Positions 1 to 8,851 of a DNA stretch of 64,000 nt are shown piece by piece; the first letter of the stretch is position 1, and each line of letters starts with the position of its first letter. The DNA is from Mycobacterium marinum. Its GTDB lineage: Bacteria; Actinomycetota; Actinomycetes; Mycobacteriales; Mycobacteriaceae. Both the position numbers and the translations under genes were made by a program. The DNA lies in contig NZ_CP024190.1 in the NCBI RefSeq assembly GCF_003391395.1, forward strand, positions 434,001-498,000, in the 5' to 3' direction. The notes beneath the pieces were generated by a model. That model saw only the letters and a list, made by a program, of their open reading frames with translations, did not search any database and was not told where the DNA came from.

Positions 1-120
1 GAGCTGGTCATGGACACCGGCAACAGTCTTGCGCCCTACAACCACTTGGAGACCGGTTCGCCCTTCGTACTGGAATATGTCTGGGGCCGTCAAGTAGGGG
101 ATTACACGATCAACCCATGA
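1..120 (+). CDS. mce1A: Mce family protein Mce1A, C-terminal end (partial)
   Basis: This is the last 39 codons of a gene that begins before the window. The reading frame is open from base 1 to a TGA at 118-120 and the peptide ends in DYTINP, which I recognise as the end of mycobacterial Mce1A. Mce1A is one of six Mce subunits of the Mce1 fatty-acid (and possibly mycolate) importer at the cell surface. Its stop overlaps the mce1B start as ATGA, the usual joint within mce operons. The MlaD domain lies outside the window, so identity rests on the tail and on the position directly before mce1B. Confidence 0.85.
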   Translation, partial: ELVMDTGNSLAPYNHLETGSPFVLEYVWGRQVGDYTINP

Positions 121-1157
121 AAATCACCGGTACTGCAATCAGACTCGGCATCTTCTCGTTGGTGCTGATGCTCTTCAGCGTGATGATCATCATCGTGTTC
201 GGTCAGATCCGCTTTGACCGCACGTATGCGTACTCGGCCGAGTTCAGCAATGCCAGTGGTCTGCGGCCGGGCCAGTTTGTTCGCGCCTCCGGGGTCGAGA
301 TCGGCAAGGTGAAGTCGGTATCGCTGATCGACGGCGGCAAACGGGTGCGGGTGAATTTCGACGTCGACCGATCGGTGCCGCTGTACCAGTCGACGAGCGC
401 GCAGATCCGCTACCTCGACCTGATCGGCAATCGCTACCTCGAGCTCAAACGCGGCGAGGGCGACGGCTCGGATCGAATCATGCCGCCGGGTGGCTTCATC
501 CCGTTGTCGCGGACCTCGCCGGCGCTGGACCTTGACGCCCTTATCGGTGGTTTCAAGCCGGTGTTCCGGGCGCTGGACCCCGACAAGGTCAACACCATCG
601 CCTCGGCCCTGGTCACCGTATTTCAGGGGCAAGGCGGCACCATCAACGACATTCTCGACCAAACCGCTCAGCTGACTTCGCAGCTTGCTGAGCGCGACCA
701 GGCGATCGGTGAGGTGATCAAGAACCTCAACACCGTCCTGGACGCGACCGTGCGGCATCGCAAGGACTTCGATCAGACGGTCAACAACCTCGAGGTGCTG
801 ATCACCGGGCTCAACGAGCACCGCGACGATCTTTCCGGTGGCATCGCGCATGTCAGCAACGCGGCCGGAACCGTGGCCGACCTATTGGGTGAGGACCGTG
901 CGCTGCTGCACAAGACGGTCAACTACCTGGACGCCGTTCAGCAGCCGCTGATCGACCAGCGCCAAGAGCTCGCAGACTTCCTGCACAAGGTGCCGACGGC
1001 ATTGAACATGATTGGGCGCGCGATCGGGTCCTATGGAGACTTCGTGAACTTCTACTCCTGCGACATCAGCCTCAAGATCAACGGGCTGCAGCCTGGTGGG
1101 CCCGTCCGAACGGTTCGACTTTTCTCGCAACCGACGGGTAGGTGCGCACCGCAATGA
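117..1157 (+). CDS. mce1B: Mce family protein Mce1B
   Basis: A 346-residue subunit of the Mce1 lipid importer. An N-terminal membrane segment lies at about residues 7-29. It is followed by the MlaD/Mce domain (about 40-120) with the motif GLRPGQFVRASGVEIGKV, and then a long helical Mce region to about residue 290. Cys residues near the end (YSCD and GRCAPQ) suggest a disulfide outside the membrane. Length matches the M. tuberculosis protein. The ATG at 117 overlaps the mce1A stop (ATGA) and the stop at 1155-1157 overlaps the mce1C start in the same way, so the genes are translationally coupled. By family knowledge the six Mce proteins assemble with the YrbE1A/B permease and an ATPase; those permease genes lie upstream of this window. 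Confidence 0.95.
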   Translation: MKITGTAIRLGIFSLVLMLFSVMIIIVFGQIRFDRTYAYSAEFSNASGLRPGQFVRASGVEIGKVKSVSLIDGGKRVRVNFDVDRSVPLYQSTSAQIRYLDLIGNRYLELKRGEGDGSDRIMPPGGFIPLSRTSPALDLDALIGGFKPVFRALDPDKVNTIASALVTVFQGQGGTINDILDQTAQLTSQLAERDQAIGEVIKNLNTVLDATVRHRKDFDQTVNNLEVLITGLNEHRDDLSGGIAHVSNAAGTVADLLGEDRALLHKTVNYLDAVQQPLIDQRQELADFLHKVPTALNMIGRAIGSYGDFVNFYSCDISLKINGLQPGGPVRTVRLFSQPTGRCAPQ

Positions 1158-2719
1158 GGACACTAGAACCCCCCAACCGGCTTCGCATCGGGCTCATGGG
1201 CATCGTCGTGATGCTCGTGGTCGTCGGCGTGGGTCAGAGCTTCACCAGCGTGCCGATGATTTTCGCCAGGCCGAGCTACTACGGGCAGTTCACCGACTCC
1301 GGCGGAATCAACAACGGCGACAAGGTGCGCATCGCCGGGCTGGACGTCGGCAAGGTCGAGGGCCTGCGGATCGACGGTGACCACATCGTCATGAAGTTCT
1401 CGATCGGCACCAACACCATCGGCACCGATAGCCGGCTGTCGATCCGTACCGACACGATTCTGGGTAAGAAGGTCCTCGAGATCGAGGCGCGCGGCAACCA
1501 GCCGCTGCGGCCGGGTGGCACGCTGCCGCTGGGCCAGAGCACCACGCCGTACCAGATCTACGACGCATTCTTCGACGTCACCCGGGCCGCCACCGGCTGG
1601 GACATCGACACGGTCAAGAAGTCGCTGCACGTGTTGTCGGAGACGATCGATCAGACCTATCCGCACCTGAGTTCCGCGCTCGACGGTGTCGCCAAGTTCT
1701 CCGACACGCTGGGTAAGCGCGACGACGAGCTCAAGCACCTGCTCGCCCAGGCCAACCAAGTGGCCAGCGTCCTCGGGGACCGCAGCGCCCAGGTCGACCG
1801 GCTGCTGGTGAACGCGAAGACCCTGCTGGTCGCCTTCAACGAACGTGGCCGCGCGATCGACGCGCTGCTGGGGAACATCGCATCGTTTTCAGCGCAGGTC
1901 CAGGGGCTGATCAACGACAACCCCAACCTCAATCACGTGCTTGAACAACTGCGCACGGTCAGCGACGTCCTGATCGAACGCAAAGAAGATCTCGCCAAGG
2001 GCCTTGAGATGGTCGGCGCATTCCTGCCATCGCTGAACGAGTCCATCGCGTCGGGCCCGTTCTTCAAGGTCGTCATTCACAACCTGGTCCCGGGCCAGAT
2101 CCTGCAGCCGTTCATCGATGCGGCGTTCAAGAAGCGTGGCCTGTCCCCAGAGGACTTCTGGCGCAGTGCTGGGCTGCCGGAGTACCGGTTCCCCGACCCC
2201 AACGGCACTCGGTTCCCCAACGGCGCTCCGCCCCCGGGACCTCGGGTGCTCGAAGGTACCCCGGACCACCCGCTTCCCGCGGTGCCACCCGGATCACCCT
2301 GCTCGTACACGCCGGCCGCCGACGCGCTGCCCCGGCCGGACAACCCGCTGCCCTGCGCGGGTGTGCTGGAAGGTCCGTTCGGTGGGTTCGGCTTCCCGGC
2401 TCCGTTGGACGGTGTCGAGTCGTCACCGCCGAATCCGAACGGCCTGCCGCCGACGCCGGGTATTCCGATCGCCGGGCGGCCGGGCGAACCCGCGCCGGAT
2501 GCTCCCGGTACCCCGGTGCCGTTGCCGCCGGATGCGCCGCCAGGTGCCCGCACCGAGCCGGTCGGACCGGCCGGGCCGACGCCACCCCCGTCAACGTTCG
2601 CTCCCGGGCTGCCGCCGGGTCCGCCCGCACCGCCTGGGCCCGGGCCGCAGCTGCCCGACCCGTACATCACCCCAGGTGGCACGGGAGGTAGTGGTGCGAC
2701 GGGAGGTAGCCAGAATTGA
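1154..2719 (+). CDS. mce1C: Mce family protein Mce1C
   Basis: A 521-residue Mce1 subunit. I start it at ATG 1154, which forms an ATGA overlap with the mce1B stop; an in-frame GTG at 1142 would add four residues. A single membrane segment (about residues 9-29) precedes the MlaD domain, recognisable by GGINNGDKVRIAGLDVGKV. The helical Mce region runs to about residue 320. The last 170 residues are a proline- and glycine-rich tail (repeated PPGP, PLPP patterns) with Cys pairs (SPCSYTP, LPCAG), typical of Mce C and D subunits and probably extended through the periplasm. The stop overlaps the next start as TTGA. Confidence 0.95.
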   Translation: MRTLEPPNRLRIGLMGIVVMLVVVGVGQSFTSVPMIFARPSYYGQFTDSGGINNGDKVRIAGLDVGKVEGLRIDGDHIVMKFSIGTNTIGTDSRLSIRTDTILGKKVLEIEARGNQPLRPGGTLPLGQSTTPYQIYDAFFDVTRAATGWDIDTVKKSLHVLSETIDQTYPHLSSALDGVAKFSDTLGKRDDELKHLLAQANQVASVLGDRSAQVDRLLVNAKTLLVAFNERGRAIDALLGNIASFSAQVQGLINDNPNLNHVLEQLRTVSDVLIERKEDLAKGLEMVGAFLPSLNESIASGPFFKVVIHNLVPGQILQPFIDAAFKKRGLSPEDFWRSAGLPEYRFPDPNGTRFPNGAPPPGPRVLEGTPDHPLPAVPPGSPCSYTPAADALPRPDNPLPCAGVLEGPFGGFGFPAPLDGVESSPPNPNGLPPTPGIPIAGRPGEPAPDAPGTPVPLPPDAPPGARTEPVGPAGPTPPPSTFAPGLPPGPPAPPGPGPQLPDPYITPGGTGGSGATGGSQN

Positions 2720-4230
2720 GCACCATCTTTGACATCCGCAACATCCGGCTACCCAAGGTTTCCCGGGCGACCGTCATCATCGGGTCCCTGGTGTTGGTGC
2801 TCGGCCTGGTTGCCGCGTTCGTCGGCTTGAAGCTGTATCAGAAGCTGACCAACAACACCGTGGTCGCCTACTTCCCGAGTGCGAATGCCCTCTACCCGGG
2901 GGACAAGGTCCAGATCATGGGCCTGCAGGTAGGCAAGATCGACAACATCGAGCCGGCCGGCGACAAGATGAAGGTCACCTTCCACTACCAGAACAAGTAC
3001 AAGGTGCCGGCCAACGCCTCCGCGGTGATCCTCAACCCGACCCTGGTCGCATCGCGCACCATCCAGTTGGAGCCGCCCTACAAGGGTGGCCCGGTGCTGG
3101 CCGACAACGCGGTGATCCCGCTGGAACGCACCCAGGTGCCCGTTGAGTGGGATGAGCTGCGCAACAGCATCACCAACATCATCGACAAGCTGGGCCCCAC
3201 CAAGGATCAGCCGACCGGGCCGTTTGGCGAGGTTCTCGAATCCTTCGCGAACGGCTTGGAGGGCAAGGGCAAGCAGATCAACACCACGCTGGACAGCCTG
3301 TCGCGGGCATTGACCGCGCTGAACGAAGGCCGTGGCGACTTCTTCGCGGTGGTACGCAGCCTGGCGCTGTTCGTCAACGCGCTGCACCAGGACGACAAAC
3401 AGTTCGTGGCGCTGAACCAGAACCTCGCCGACGTCACCGGCCGGCTGGTGGGCTACGACCGCGACCTGTCCAATGCGCTGCAGCAGTTCGACAGCCTGCT
3501 GTCGACGGTGCGGCCGTTCCTGGACAAGAACCGCGAAGTGCTGACCTACGACGTCAACAACCTGGCCGAAGCGACCAACACGCTCCTGCAGCCTGACCCG
3601 TTGAACGGTCTGGAGACGGCGTTGCACGTGCTTCCCACGGCCGCGTCGAACGTGAACCAGATCTACCACCCGGCGCACGGTTCGGTTGTCGCCGTACCGG
3701 AAATCACGTCCTTCGCGAACCCGATGCAGTTCGTCTGCAGCTCGATTCAGGCCGGCAGCCGGCTCGGCTACCAGGAGTCCGCCGAGCTGTGTGCGCAGTA
3801 TCTGGCGCCCGTGCTGGATGCGATCAAGTTCAACTACTTCCCGTTCGGGTTGAACGCGTTCAACACCGCCGAGGTGCTGCCCAAGCAGGTCGCCTACTCC
3901 GAGCCCCGGCTGCAGCCGCCGAACGGATACAAGGACACGACCGTTCCGGGCATCTGGGTGCCGGACACTCCGCTGTCGCACCGCAACACCCAACCCGGCT
4001 GGATCGTCGCTCCGGGAATGCAGGGCCAGCAGGTCGGGCCGATCACGGCGAGCCTGATGACTCCCGAGTCGCTTTCTGAGCTGATGGGTGGCCCCGACAT
4101 CGAGCCGTCCAGTCGACCCTGCAGACACCGCCCGGACCGCCCAACGCCTACGACGAGTACCCGGTGCTGCCGCCGATCGGCTTGCAGGCTCCGGTACCAA
4201 TACAGCCACCGCCGCCGGGTCCGGAAGTGA
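2716..4230 (+). CDS. mce1D: Mce family protein Mce1D, frameshifted near its 3' end
   Basis: A Mce1 subunit starting at TTG 2716 (TTGA overlap with mce1C). A membrane segment lies at about residues 17-40 and the MlaD domain follows (NALYPGDKVQIMGLQVGKI). Residues 1 to about 466 look like normal Mce1D. After codon AGT at 4111-4113 the frame continues into an Arg/Cys-rich tail (PCRHRPDRP...) that stops at 4228-4230 and does not resemble the family. A frame one base earlier (codons starting at 4119) reads LQTPPGPPNAYDEYP and continues as a Pro-rich tail to a TGA at 4320-4322, as in M. tuberculosis Mce1D (about 530 residues). One base appears to be missing, or two gained, in CGACC at 4114-4118. 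As written the protein is 504 residues with a wrong C-terminus; a sequencing or assembly error is possible. The Mce domain is intact. Confidence 0.9.
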   Translation: MSTIFDIRNIRLPKVSRATVIIGSLVLVLGLVAAFVGLKLYQKLTNNTVVAYFPSANALYPGDKVQIMGLQVGKIDNIEPAGDKMKVTFHYQNKYKVPANASAVILNPTLVASRTIQLEPPYKGGPVLADNAVIPLERTQVPVEWDELRNSITNIIDKLGPTKDQPTGPFGEVLESFANGLEGKGKQINTTLDSLSRALTALNEGRGDFFAVVRSLALFVNALHQDDKQFVALNQNLADVTGRLVGYDRDLSNALQQFDSLLSTVRPFLDKNREVLTYDVNNLAEATNTLLQPDPLNGLETALHVLPTAASNVNQIYHPAHGSVVAVPEITSFANPMQFVCSSIQAGSRLGYQESAELCAQYLAPVLDAIKFNYFPFGLNAFNTAEVLPKQVAYSEPRLQPPNGYKDTTVPGIWVPDTPLSHRNTQPGWIVAPGMQGQQVGPITASLMTPESLSELMGGPDIEPSSRPCRHRPDRPTPTTSTRCCRRSACRLRYQYSHRRRVRK

Positions 4231-4322
4231 TCCCAGGTCCCGTCGCCCCGACACCGGCGCCCGGACCGGCACCGGCACCAGTTGGAGCACCTTTGCCCGC
4301 TGAGGCAGGGGCAGGACAGTGA
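4119..4322 (+). pseudogene. Displaced 3' end of mce1D (out of frame)
   Basis: These 67 codons plus stop encode the Pro-rich C-terminal tail expected for Mce1D (LQTPPGPPNAYDEYPVLPP at the start, PLPAEAGAGQ at the end), but in a frame not joined to the mce1D body. The TGA at 4320-4322 overlaps the GTG start of lprK at 4319, the same 4-base joint seen between the other mce1 genes. This is strong evidence that the frame was originally continuous. It is listed separately so that the break and the ancestral gene end (4322) are visible. Confidence 0.8.
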
Positions 4323-5545
4323 GGCGCGGCGTGAGCGTGATGGGTGCGATCGGTAAGTCGAAGCAATCGGCCGCCAGACGCGGTGTCGGCGCGATGCGCG
4401 CGGTATCGCGCCGGGCCTGGCAGGGCCTGGCACTGCTGATGGTGGCGCTGGTCCTGAGCTCCTGTGGCTGGCGTGGCATCTCCAATGTCGCGATCCCGGG
4501 TGCGCCGGGGACCGGCAAGGGGTCTTACACCGTTTATGTGCAGGTGCCCGACACCCTGGCGATCAACGGCAACAGCAAGGTGATGGTTGCCGACGTGCCC
4601 GTAGGGTCGATTCGCAACATCCAGCTCAAGAACTGGGTGGCGACCCTGACGTTGGGCATCGACCAGGGCGTCAAGCTGCCCAAGAACGCGCTCGCCAAGA
4701 TCGGCCAGACCAGTTTGCTGGGTTCCCAGCACGTTGAGTTGGCCGCACCGCCCAACCCGTCGTCGCAGCTACTCAAGAACGGCGACACCATCCCGCTGAA
4801 GAATTCCTCGGCGTACCCGAATACCGAGCAAACGCTGGCCAGCATCTCGCTGATCCTGCGCGGCGGCGGCATCCCCAACCTGGAAGTGCTGCAAAACGAG
4901 GTCTACGACATCTTCCACGGGCGCGGTGATCAGATCCGGGGCTTCCTCACCAGGCTTGACACGTTCACGCGGCAGCTCAACGAGCAACGCGATGACATCA
5001 CTCACGCCATCGACTCCACCAACCGACTGATGGCCTACGTGGGCGGCCGGGCCGACGTGGTGGATCGCGCGCTGACCGATCTGCCGCCGCTGATCAAGCA
5101 TTTCGCTGACACCCGCGATCTGCTGATCAACGCCGTGAACTCGGTGGGACAGCTCAGCGACGTCACCGGCCGCTACCTGTCGGAGGCGCGGGGCAACCTG
5201 CACACCGATCTGCAGTCGTTGCAGTGTCCGCTCAAGGAACTCGGTCGCGGCTCGCAGTACCTGATCGGGGCCCTGAAGCTGATCCTTACCCAGCCGTTCG
5301 ACATCGACGCCGTGCCGAAGATCTTCCGCGGTGACTATCAGAACGTCTCGGCTACCCTGGACGTCACGTTCAGCGCCATGGACAACGCGGTGCTCACCGG
5401 TACCGGCTTCTCCGGCGCGCTGCGCGCCCTGGAGCAGTCGTTCGGCCGTGACCCGGAGACGATGATTCCCGACGTCCGGTACACCCCGAACCCGAACGAC
5501 GCACCCGGCGGTCCGCTGGTGGAAAGGGGTGACAGGCAGTGCTGA
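4319..5545 (+). CDS. lprK: Mce family lipoprotein LprK (Mce1E)
   Basis: A 408-residue lipoprotein subunit of the Mce1 importer. After a basic N-terminus and a hydrophobic stretch there is a clear lipobox, VLSSC, with the acylated Cys at about residue 49. The MlaD domain follows (NSKVMVADVPVGSIRNIQLK) and then the helical Mce region, ending ERGDRQC as in M. tuberculosis. I use GTG 4319 because it overlaps the frame-restored mce1D stop and has AGGAC just upstream. An ATG at 4340 would shorten the leader and bring the length closer to the 390 residues of M. tuberculosis LprK. The stop lies inside the mce1F start region. Confidence 0.94.
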   Translation: MRRGVSVMGAIGKSKQSAARRGVGAMRAVSRRAWQGLALLMVALVLSSCGWRGISNVAIPGAPGTGKGSYTVYVQVPDTLAINGNSKVMVADVPVGSIRNIQLKNWVATLTLGIDQGVKLPKNALAKIGQTSLLGSQHVELAAPPNPSSQLLKNGDTIPLKNSSAYPNTEQTLASISLILRGGGIPNLEVLQNEVYDIFHGRGDQIRGFLTRLDTFTRQLNEQRDDITHAIDSTNRLMAYVGGRADVVDRALTDLPPLIKHFADTRDLLINAVNSVGQLSDVTGRYLSEARGNLHTDLQSLQCPLKELGRGSQYLIGALKLILTQPFDIDAVPKIFRGDYQNVSATLDVTFSAMDNAVLTGTGFSGALRALEQSFGRDPETMIPDVRYTPNPNDAPGGPLVERGDRQC

Positions 5546-7092
5546 CTCCATTCATCAAGCGCCAGCTGATCATGTTCGGGACGCTGACCGTCCTATCGCT
5601 GCTGGTCCTGGGCGTCTACTACTTGCAGATCCCGGCGTTGCTGGGGGTGGGGCGCTACCCGCTCAAGGCCGAGCTGCCGGCCTCGGGTGGTTTGTATCCC
5701 ACGGCCAACGTCACCTATCGCGGCATCACGATCGGCAAGGTGACCGGCGTCGAACCCACGGCAACCGGTGTCGAAGCCACGATGAGCATCGACAGCCGCT
5801 ACAAGATCCCGGTCGACGCCTCCGCCAACGTGCATTCGGTGTCGGCGGTCGGTGAGCAGTACCTGGACCTGGTGTCCAGCGGCGCCCCCGCGAAGTTCCT
5901 CTCGCCCGGGCAGACCATCACCAAGGGAACGGTACCCAGCGAAATCGGTCCGGCGCTGGACACCGCCAACCGCGGGCTCGAGGTGCTGCCGGCAGACAAG
6001 ATCCCGGTGCTGCTCGATGAGACCGCGCAAGCGGTCGGCGGCTTGGGGCCCGCCCTGCAGCGGCTGGTCGACGCCACGCAGGCGATCGTCGGGGACTTCC
6101 ACACCCAGATCAACGACGTCAACGACATCATCCAGAACTCGGGCCCGATCCTGGACAGTCAGGTCAACTCGGGCGATGCGATCTCGCGCTGGGCGCACAA
6201 CCTCAACGTCCTGGCCACCCAGACGGCCGAGCGGGACCAGAACGTGAAGAGCATCCTTTCTCAAGCCGCGCCCACCGCCGACCAGCTCAACTCGGTCTTC
6301 AGCGACGTGCGCGACTCGCTGCCGCAGACGCTGGCGAACCTGGAAGTGGTGTTTGACCTGCTCAAGCGCTACCACAAGGGCCTAGAGCAGGTGCTGGTAT
6401 TCCTGCCGCAGGGTGCCTCGATCGCCCAGACGGTGGCCGCGCCATTCCCGAACATGGCCGCCCTGGACATGGCGCTGGCGATCAACCAGCCACCACCCTG
6501 TCTGACCGGCTTCATCCCGGCCGAGCAGTGGCGTTCCTTCGCCGACACCAGCCTGCAGCCGCTGCCTAAGGGCACCTACTGCAAGATTCCGATGGACACG
6601 CCGGCCAACAGTGTGCGCGGCTCCCGCAACATCCCGTGTGTGGACGTCCCCGGCAAGCGGGCAGCGACCCCGCGTGAGTGCCGTGACCCCAAGCCGTACG
6701 TTCCGGCGGGTACCAACCCGTGGTACGGCGACCCCAACCAGCTGCTGACCTGCCCGGCGCCCGGCGCGCGCTGCGACCAGCCGGTTAAGCCCGGCCTGGT
6801 GGCGCAGGCGCCATCGGTGAACAACGGGATGAACCCGGCACCGGCGGACAAGCTGCCTCCGGGCGGAACGCCACCTCCGATCAGCGATCCGCTGCAGCGA
6901 CCGGGATCGGGTACGGTGCAGTGCAACGGCCAGCAGCCCAACCCGTGTGTCTACACTCCGGGCCCCCCGACGGCTGTCTACAGTCCCCAGAGCGGTGAAC
7001 TGGTAGGGCCCGACGGAGTCAAATACTCCGTCGAAAACTCGACCAAAACAGGAGACGACGGATGGAAGGAGATGCTGGCGCCAGCCGGCTGA
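5539..7092 (+). CDS. mce1F: Mce family protein Mce1F
   Basis: The last of the six Mce1 subunits, 517 residues, close to the 515 of M. tuberculosis. A membrane segment lies at about residues 6-30 and the MlaD domain at about 38-115 (GGLYPTANVTYRGITIGKV). The helical region runs to about residue 310. The C-terminal third is rich in Pro and Cys (IPCVDVPGKR, PRECRDP, LTCPAPGARC), suggesting disulfides in the periplasm. The GTG start at 5539 overlaps lprK by 7 bases. The 3' end overlaps the next gene by 31 bases, so the Mce-associated genes that follow are part of the same operon. Confidence 0.95.
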   Translation: MLTPFIKRQLIMFGTLTVLSLLVLGVYYLQIPALLGVGRYPLKAELPASGGLYPTANVTYRGITIGKVTGVEPTATGVEATMSIDSRYKIPVDASANVHSVSAVGEQYLDLVSSGAPAKFLSPGQTITKGTVPSEIGPALDTANRGLEVLPADKIPVLLDETAQAVGGLGPALQRLVDATQAIVGDFHTQINDVNDIIQNSGPILDSQVNSGDAISRWAHNLNVLATQTAERDQNVKSILSQAAPTADQLNSVFSDVRDSLPQTLANLEVVFDLLKRYHKGLEQVLVFLPQGASIAQTVAAPFPNMAALDMALAINQPPPCLTGFIPAEQWRSFADTSLQPLPKGTYCKIPMDTPANSVRGSRNIPCVDVPGKRAATPRECRDPKPYVPAGTNPWYGDPNQLLTCPAPGARCDQPVKPGLVAQAPSVNNGMNPAPADKLPPGGTPPPISDPLQRPGSGTVQCNGQQPNPCVYTPGPPTAVYSPQSGELVGPDGVKYSVENSTKTGDDGWKEMLAPAG

Positions 7093-7865
7093 ACCCCACC
7101 GACGCGGATGATTCGTTGCGTACCGAGGCGACAGCTGAGGATTCGTCGGAATCTGAGGCCGAAGCCGTACAGATCAGTCACGACGTGACGACCGAGGATT
7201 CAGCGGAATCCGAGGCCGCACCGGATTCGACTGACCAACCGGAACCCGAGGCCGCGGCCGAACCCGAGGCCGCGGCCGAATCGGACGACGCTGCCCAAGA
7301 GCAAGCCGATGACACCGAGCAGTCCGGCGATGGCCAGGCTGTCGAGCCCGGTGTCGAGCGCAGACCTTCGCGGCTGGGGCGGGGCTGGCTGGTGGGCATC
7401 AGCGCGGTCCTGCTGTTGGCCGCCGGTGGCATCGGCGCCGGCGGCTACCTGGCGCTGCGTTCGCACCAGGAGAGCCAGGTGATTGCGCGCAACGATGCGG
7501 CGGCCCTGGAGGCGGCGAAGGATTGTGTCGCGGCTACCCAGGCCCCCGACACCAGCGCCATGGCCGCCAGTGAGCAGAAGATCATCGATTGCGGCACCGA
7601 TCAGTACCGCTCTCAGGCCGTGCTCTACAGCAGCATGCTGGTGCAGGCCTACCAGGCCGCCAACGTGCACGTGCAACTGACCGACATGCGTGCAGCCGTT
7701 GAGCGCAACAACCCGGACGGCTCGGTGGACGTGCTGGTCGCGCTGCGCGTCAAGATGTCCAACGATCAGGACCAGAATCAGGAGACCGGCTACCGGCTGC
7801 GGGTGCGGATGACGCCCACCGAAGGGCAGTACAAGATCTCCAAGCTTGATCAGGTGGCGAAGTGA
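7062..7865 (+). CDS. Mce-associated membrane protein (Rv0175 type)
   Basis: A 267-residue protein with three parts: an acidic low-complexity cytoplasmic region (about residues 1-100), one membrane helix (about 110-132) and a periplasmic domain of about 130 residues resembling other Mce-associated (Mas) proteins. The acidic part contains two perfect 18-bp tandem copies (7242-7277) encoding EPEAAA. M. tuberculosis Rv0175 is shorter (213 residues by memory), so the acidic tail is probably expanded here. The ATG at 7062 lies inside mce1F and its stop overlaps the next GTG (GTGA). Mas proteins are thought to stabilise Mce complexes; the role of this one is inferred only from position. Confidence 0.88.
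   Translation: MEGDAGASRLNPTDADDSLRTEATAEDSSESEAEAVQISHDVTTEDSAESEAAPDSTDQPEPEAAAEPEAAAESDDAAQEQADDTEQSGDGQAVEPGVERRPSRLGRGWLVGISAVLLLAAGGIGAGGYLALRSHQESQVIARNDAAALEAAKDCVAATQAPDTSAMAASEQKIIDCGTDQYRSQAVLYSSMLVQAYQAANVHVQLTDMRAAVERNNPDGSVDVLVALRVKMSNDQDQNQETGYRLRVRMTPTEGQYKISKLDQVAK
7242..7277 (+). repeat. Two perfect 18-bp tandem repeats (EPEAAA)
   Basis: The unit GAACCCGAGGCCGCGGCC occurs twice in a row inside the acidic region of the Rv0175-type gene. Copy number is likely to vary between strains by slippage, changing only the length of the disordered cytoplasmic tail. Confidence 0.85.
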
Positions 7866-8851
7866 CGGTGGTGGTCGACAAGATCGAGACCACGGACGTC
7901 GTCGCAGAGTTACCCCAGAAGGTTCTCGCCCCCTGGCATCTGCGGCTGGGAGCCTTCGCCGTCGACGTGCTGTCCGGTGCCGCCGTGGTGGCCACGTTGG
8001 GGCTGGTCGCCGAGACTGTGCCGCCGGACAGCGTCTGGTGGTGGGTGTGCGTCTCCCTTCTGGCGCTGGTCGTTTTGGTCATGGCGGCCAACCGGCTGCT
8101 GCTGCCGCCGATCCTTGGCTGGAGCTTGGGACGGGCCCTGTGCGGAATCACGGTGGTGCGCCGCGACAGCCACGACGGCGATGATGCCCTTGGACCGTGG
8201 CTGCTGCTGGTCAGAGACCTGGCTCACCTGCTGGATACCCTTCCGCTGTTGATCGGGTGGCTGTGGCCGCTGTGGGACTCTCGGCGGCGCACGTTCGCCG
8301 ACCTGCTGCTACGCACCGAGGTTCGCTACCGCGATCCCGAGCAGCGCCCGGCCCACGTCAGGCAGTGGACGGTGGCGGCGTTGCTCACCGCCGCGGCGCT
8401 GTGCGTCGGCGGCTCCGCGCTGAGCTACGGCCTGGTCTACGGCAGGGACCAGGCGACCGATCAAACCCGCGCGGAGATCGCGACGCAGGGGCCGAAGATC
8501 GTCGCACAGATGCTGACCTACGACCCGAGCACGCTGCAAGAGGACTTCGCCCGCGCCCGGTCGCTGACCACCGACAAGTACCGCGAGCAGTTGGCCGTTC
8601 AGCAGGAGACCGTGGCCAAGGGACACCCCGTCCTCAACGAGTATTGGGTGACCGACAGCTCGATACAGGCGGCGACGCCCGATCACGCCACCATGTTGAT
8701 GTTCATGCAGGGCCGTCGAGGCAGCCCACCCGAGATCCGCTACATCAGCGCAACCGTGCGGGTGAGCTTCGCCAAAGACGGGGCCAACCAGTGGCGGGTG
8801 GACGATCTCACCGTCCTGACCAAGCCCAAACCCCCTGGGAATGGGAAATGA
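7862..8851 (+). CDS. Mce-associated RDD-family membrane protein (Rv0176 type)
   Basis: A 329-residue protein starting at a GTG in a GTGA overlap with the gene before. The first half is an RDD domain: two or three hydrophobic helices (about residues 28-52, 58-82 and 120-145), followed by RRRTFADLLLRTEV, where the conserved Arg/Asp pattern of RDD proteins is visible. Another helix (about 163-185) leads into a periplasmic domain similar to the Mas proteins on either side. This RDD-plus-Mas arrangement is characteristic of mce operons. Its biochemical role is unknown; it is presumed to work with the Mce1 complex in the membrane. Confidence 0.9.
   Translation: MTVVVDKIETTDVVAELPQKVLAPWHLRLGAFAVDVLSGAAVVATLGLVAETVPPDSVWWWVCVSLLALVVLVMAANRLLLPPILGWSLGRALCGITVVRRDSHDGDDALGPWLLLVRDLAHLLDTLPLLIGWLWPLWDSRRRTFADLLLRTEVRYRDPEQRPAHVRQWTVAALLTAAALCVGGSALSYGLVYGRDQATDQTRAEIATQGPKIVAQMLTYDPSTLQEDFARARSLTTDKYREQLAVQQETVAKGHPVLNEYWVTDSSIQAATPDHATMLMFMQGRRGSPPEIRYISATVRVSFAKDGANQWRVDDLTVLTKPKPPGNGK

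Noticed and set aside
2749..4518. 589-codon minus-strand frame opposite mce1D/lprK
   Set aside because: No homology-like motifs; it is Arg/Val/Gln-rich shadow coding opposite well-supported Mce genes.
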